A stretch of 64,000 bases of DNA from NCBI GenBank assembly GCA_047777475.1, contig JBKEET010000005.1, positions 1 through 64,000 of the forward strand. The letters run 5' to 3'. Shown here one piece after another: positions 63,767 through 64,000 of the stretch. A program made the position numbers and the translations under genes. Source of the DNA: Sutterella sp047777475. GTDB taxonomy: Bacteria; Pseudomonadota; Gammaproteobacteria; Burkholderiales; Burkholderiaceae_F. Position 1 is the stretch's first letter. Every line of letters starts with the position of its first letter. Under the pieces are notes generated by a model. That model worked only from the letters and a program-made list of their open reading frames with translations. It was not told the DNA's origin and did not search any database.

Positions 63767-64000
63767 AGAAGTTCCGCATATCCCGCCTGCGCGCCGCGGT
63801 CATCCTGCTTTTCATCGCGCTCACCTGCGCGGGCCTCGCCTGGCATACGGGCTGGGGCACGCTGAGCTCGTTCGGGCTCGGCTCCATCGCGGCGATCTGC
63901 CCCCTGGGCGGCCTTGAGACGGTTCTCGCGGGCGGCTCGGTGACGCTGCGCACGGCGCTGGGCATCCTGTTCGCCCTCGTCGTCGTCCTTATTTTCGGCC
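63763..64000 (+). CDS. NapH-like iron-sulfur membrane protein (5' part)
   Basis: Partial gene cut by the window edge; 79 residues visible. Begins MKKFRISRLRAAVILLF, a TM helix at about 10-25, the ICPLGGLET motif at about 47-55 (Cys-x-Leu-Gly-Gly, seen in NapH/CcoG-type proteins), then a second TM (LRTALGILFALVVVLIFG). It starts in ATGA overlap with the NapG-like gene. The full protein should have four TM helices and two ferredoxin motifs if it is a true NapH. Confidence 0.82.
   Translation, partial: MKKFRISRLRAAVILLFIALTCAGLAWHTGWGTLSSFGLGSIAAICPLGGLETVLAGGSVTLRTALGILFALVVVLIFG

Overview
The window is high-GC chromosomal DNA from a Gram-negative bacterium, most likely a betaproteobacterium of the order Burkholderiales. 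An anaerobic, gut-type lineage such as Sutterellaceae is my best guess. This is inferred from gene families and gene order, not from any database search. Supporting signs are the run mutT-like / yacG / zapD / coaE / tRNA-Pro / ispB / rplU / rpmA / obgE, a complete tol cluster, mpl, LPS-type porins, and several respiratory modules with heme or molybdenum cofactors. Most of the window is dense housekeeping DNA with intrinsic terminators at most operon ends. I saw no insertion sequence, prophage, CRISPR array, rRNA or replication origin.

Layout. 1-1.1 kb: the end of an unrecognised gene and a MutT-ThiE-like fusion gene with a frame break. 1.1-7.8 kb: a block that interrupts the usual mutT-yacG order. 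It holds a two-component system (kinase with three frame breaks), a divergent decaheme cytochrome plus outer-membrane barrel pair of the MtrA/MtrB (PioA/PioB) type, and an NAD(P)-binding protein with a divergent HxlR regulator. 7.9-15.1 kb: yacG, zapD, coaE, two identical tRNA-Pro(CGG) genes flanking an aldo/keto reductase and a Dps-like gene, then ispB, rplU-rpmA and obgE. 15.2-19.6 kb: purine permease, proB, proS. 19.7-27.0 kb (minus strand): ffh-ruvC-ruvA-ruvB-membrane protein followed by ybgC-tolQ-tolR-tolA. 27.4-29.7 kb: ccsA-like gene, a PP0621-family protein, ampD and yggT. 29.8-35.4 kb (minus): sugar/nucleoside kinase, zinc-ribbon DUF3426 protein, prmA, accB-accC and a conserved hypothetical. 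35.5-42.8 kb: mpl, an esterase, RNase II/R, mgtE, a KTSC protein and a lytic transglycosylase. 43.1-48.8 kb: tkt-gap-pgk and pepT, then dedA on the minus strand.

50.0-64.0 kb is the most unusual region. A Tat-exported molybdopterin oxidoreductase and its four-cluster ferredoxin form cassette 1, followed by a strong terminator. Then come mutL-miaA and a porin, and then a second paralogous oxidoreductase/ferredoxin pair (cassette 2). Cassette 2 is followed by one DmsC-like membrane anchor, a TorD-type chaperone, a NapG-like ferredoxin and the start of a NapH-like protein cut by the window edge. The simplest model is two periplasmic reductases of different substrate specificity sharing one membrane electron-delivery and maturation apparatus. 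The substrate cannot be named from sequence alone.

Data quality. Five single-base frame breaks in short homopolymers affect three genes (MutT fusion, histidine kinase, ispB). ispB is normally indispensable, so at least that break is probably a sequencing or assembly error, and the others should be treated with the same suspicion.
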